Part shown: positions 63,375-64,000 of the stretch, one piece after another
How the letters are laid out: each line of letters starts with the position of its first letter
Numbering within the stretch: the stretch's first letter is position 1
NCBI GenBank assembly: GCA_014382585.1
Contig: JACNJL010000036.1
Location: 62,001 to 126,000 of the forward strand
DNA: 64,000 nucleotides
Origin: Limisphaerales bacterium
GTDB lineage: Bacteria; Verrucomicrobiota; Verrucomicrobiia; Limisphaerales; UBA1100
Direction: 5' to 3'
The notes under the pieces: model-generated
What the model was told of the DNA's origin: nothing
The model's database searches: none
What the model saw: the letters and a program-made list of their open reading frames with translations, nothing else
Position numbers and translations under genes: made by a program

Positions 63375-64000
63375 ATGAACAGGATTTTTGCAATCACCTT
63401 CATCGCGCTGTTGGCAGCAGGTTTTAGCGCAACCGCCCAAAAGGGCGATCGCAAAGGACAGGATCAACCCGAAGTGTGGCGCACGATGGACGTACCACCC
63501 GCGCCCACGCTCACGCCCGCGCAGGCGCTTAAGACGTTCAAGCTCGCTCCGGGGTTCCGCATTGAAATTGCCGCGGCGGATCCATTGGTGCACGACCCCG
63601 TGGCAATGGCTTTCGATGCCGATGGCCGGATGTGGGTGGTTGAAATGCGCGCCTTTATGCCCAATGTGGACGGCACCGGCGAGGATGCCCGCACCGGGCG
63701 CGTGGGAGTTTTGGAGGATACCAATGGCGACGGCAAAATGGACAAGCGCACGGATTTTCTCACAGACCTGCAAATGCCACGTGCAATTGCGCTGGTAAAA
63801 GGTGGCGTACTTGTGGCCGAGCCACCCATACTTTGGTTTTGCGAAGACACCGATGGCGATCTCAAGGCCGACAAAAAAACGGCAGTCCTCAAGAACTACG
63901 CGACCCAAGGCCCCGTGGAGCACACCGACAACGGCTTGATGCCGGGCCTCGACAACTGGCTTTACAATGCGAAGTCCACCAAACGTCTGCGGTTCATCGA
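63375..64000 (+). CDS. PVC-type membrane-bound dehydrogenase/heme-binding protein, N-terminal part
   Basis: The gene begins MNRIFAITFIALLAAGFSAT (signal peptide) and runs past the right edge after about 208 residues. It has the opening seen in large PVC-specific dehydrogenase-like proteins: KTFKLAPGFRIEIAAADPLV, MAFDADGRMWVVEMRAF, VLEDTNGDGKMDKRTDF and FCEDTDGDLKADKKTAVL, the last two being calcium-loop-like. Full members usually carry a propeller, HEAT repeats and a C-terminal CxxCH cytochrome, but none of these is in view here. Confidence 0.88.
   Translation, partial: MNRIFAITFIALLAAGFSATAQKGDRKGQDQPEVWRTMDVPPAPTLTPAQALKTFKLAPGFRIEIAAADPLVHDPVAMAFDADGRMWVVEMRAFMPNVDGTGEDARTGRVGVLEDTNGDGKMDKRTDFLTDLQMPRAIALVKGGVLVAEPPILWFCEDTDGDLKADKKTAVLKNYATQGPVEHTDNGLMPGLDNWLYNAKSTKRLRFI

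Overview
The window looks like a chromosomal segment from a Gram-negative member of the PVC superphylum, most likely Verrucomicrobiota. The evidence is indirect: two secreted Cys-type sulfatases, a sialate O-acetylesterase, a ThuA-domain protein, a secreted protein of the PVC-type membrane-bound dehydrogenase/heme-binding class at the right edge, a Plancto/Verruco-restricted Minf_1886-type protein, and secreted beta-propeller proteins throughout. Housekeeping genes (dnaE, leuS, dnaX-ybaB-recR, dnaK-groES-groEL, SRP RNA) are intact.

Layout. 1-1811 (minus strand) is a selenocysteine locus: a SelW/Rdx-like selenoprotein with an in-frame UGA, tRNA-Sec, selD and the start of selA. 1897-12163 is a set of secreted degradation and oxidation genes: sulfatase, unknown secreted protein, sugar isomerase-like TIM barrel, sialate esterase, sulfatase-HEAT, then cupredoxin, beta-propeller and ThuA. 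12275-14353 is an MFS transporter with a long hydrophilic insertion, then dnaE (minus) and an RGG-rich unknown protein. 20301-25797 is a metal ABC uptake operon that includes an OprB-like porin and a permease with a DtxR/MntR-like tail. 25801-26436 is a VapBC-like pair, followed by a CAU tRNA and a 3.7 kb phage remnant that holds one 1054-residue polyvalent protein and a truncated phosphoesterase.

30401-36146 holds a nuclease, a metalloprotease, propeller proteins and a thioredoxin-like ferredoxin. 36143-41577 (minus) is a tight catabolic operon: SDR, LarA-like, PhyH, Gfo/Idh, TIM barrel, and last a DUF5069-type gene that is complete only if its internal UGA is read as selenocysteine. 41662-48856 carries DHH phosphoesterase, RdgB, SPFH/NfeD, a Phd/PIN toxin-antitoxin pair, leuS and a PVC-specific small protein. 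48896-56237 carries an M16 peptidase, an aldose epimerase, SRP RNA, dnaX-ybaB-recR and a HAD hydrolase. 56244-60805 holds an HTH protein and the chaperone genes. The right end has secreted and lipoprotein unknowns and the partial PVC-type protein.

Main result: two genes that ordinary gene calling would truncate or miss are readable as selenoproteins, and both lie in a window that also encodes tRNA-Sec, SelD and SelA. The SelW-like gene sits next to tRNA-Sec. The DUF5069-like gene has its UGA where I recall family members having Cys, and it is followed by a perfect 7-bp hairpin at the distance expected of a bacterial SECIS. All family assignments are by eye from motifs; no database search was possible.
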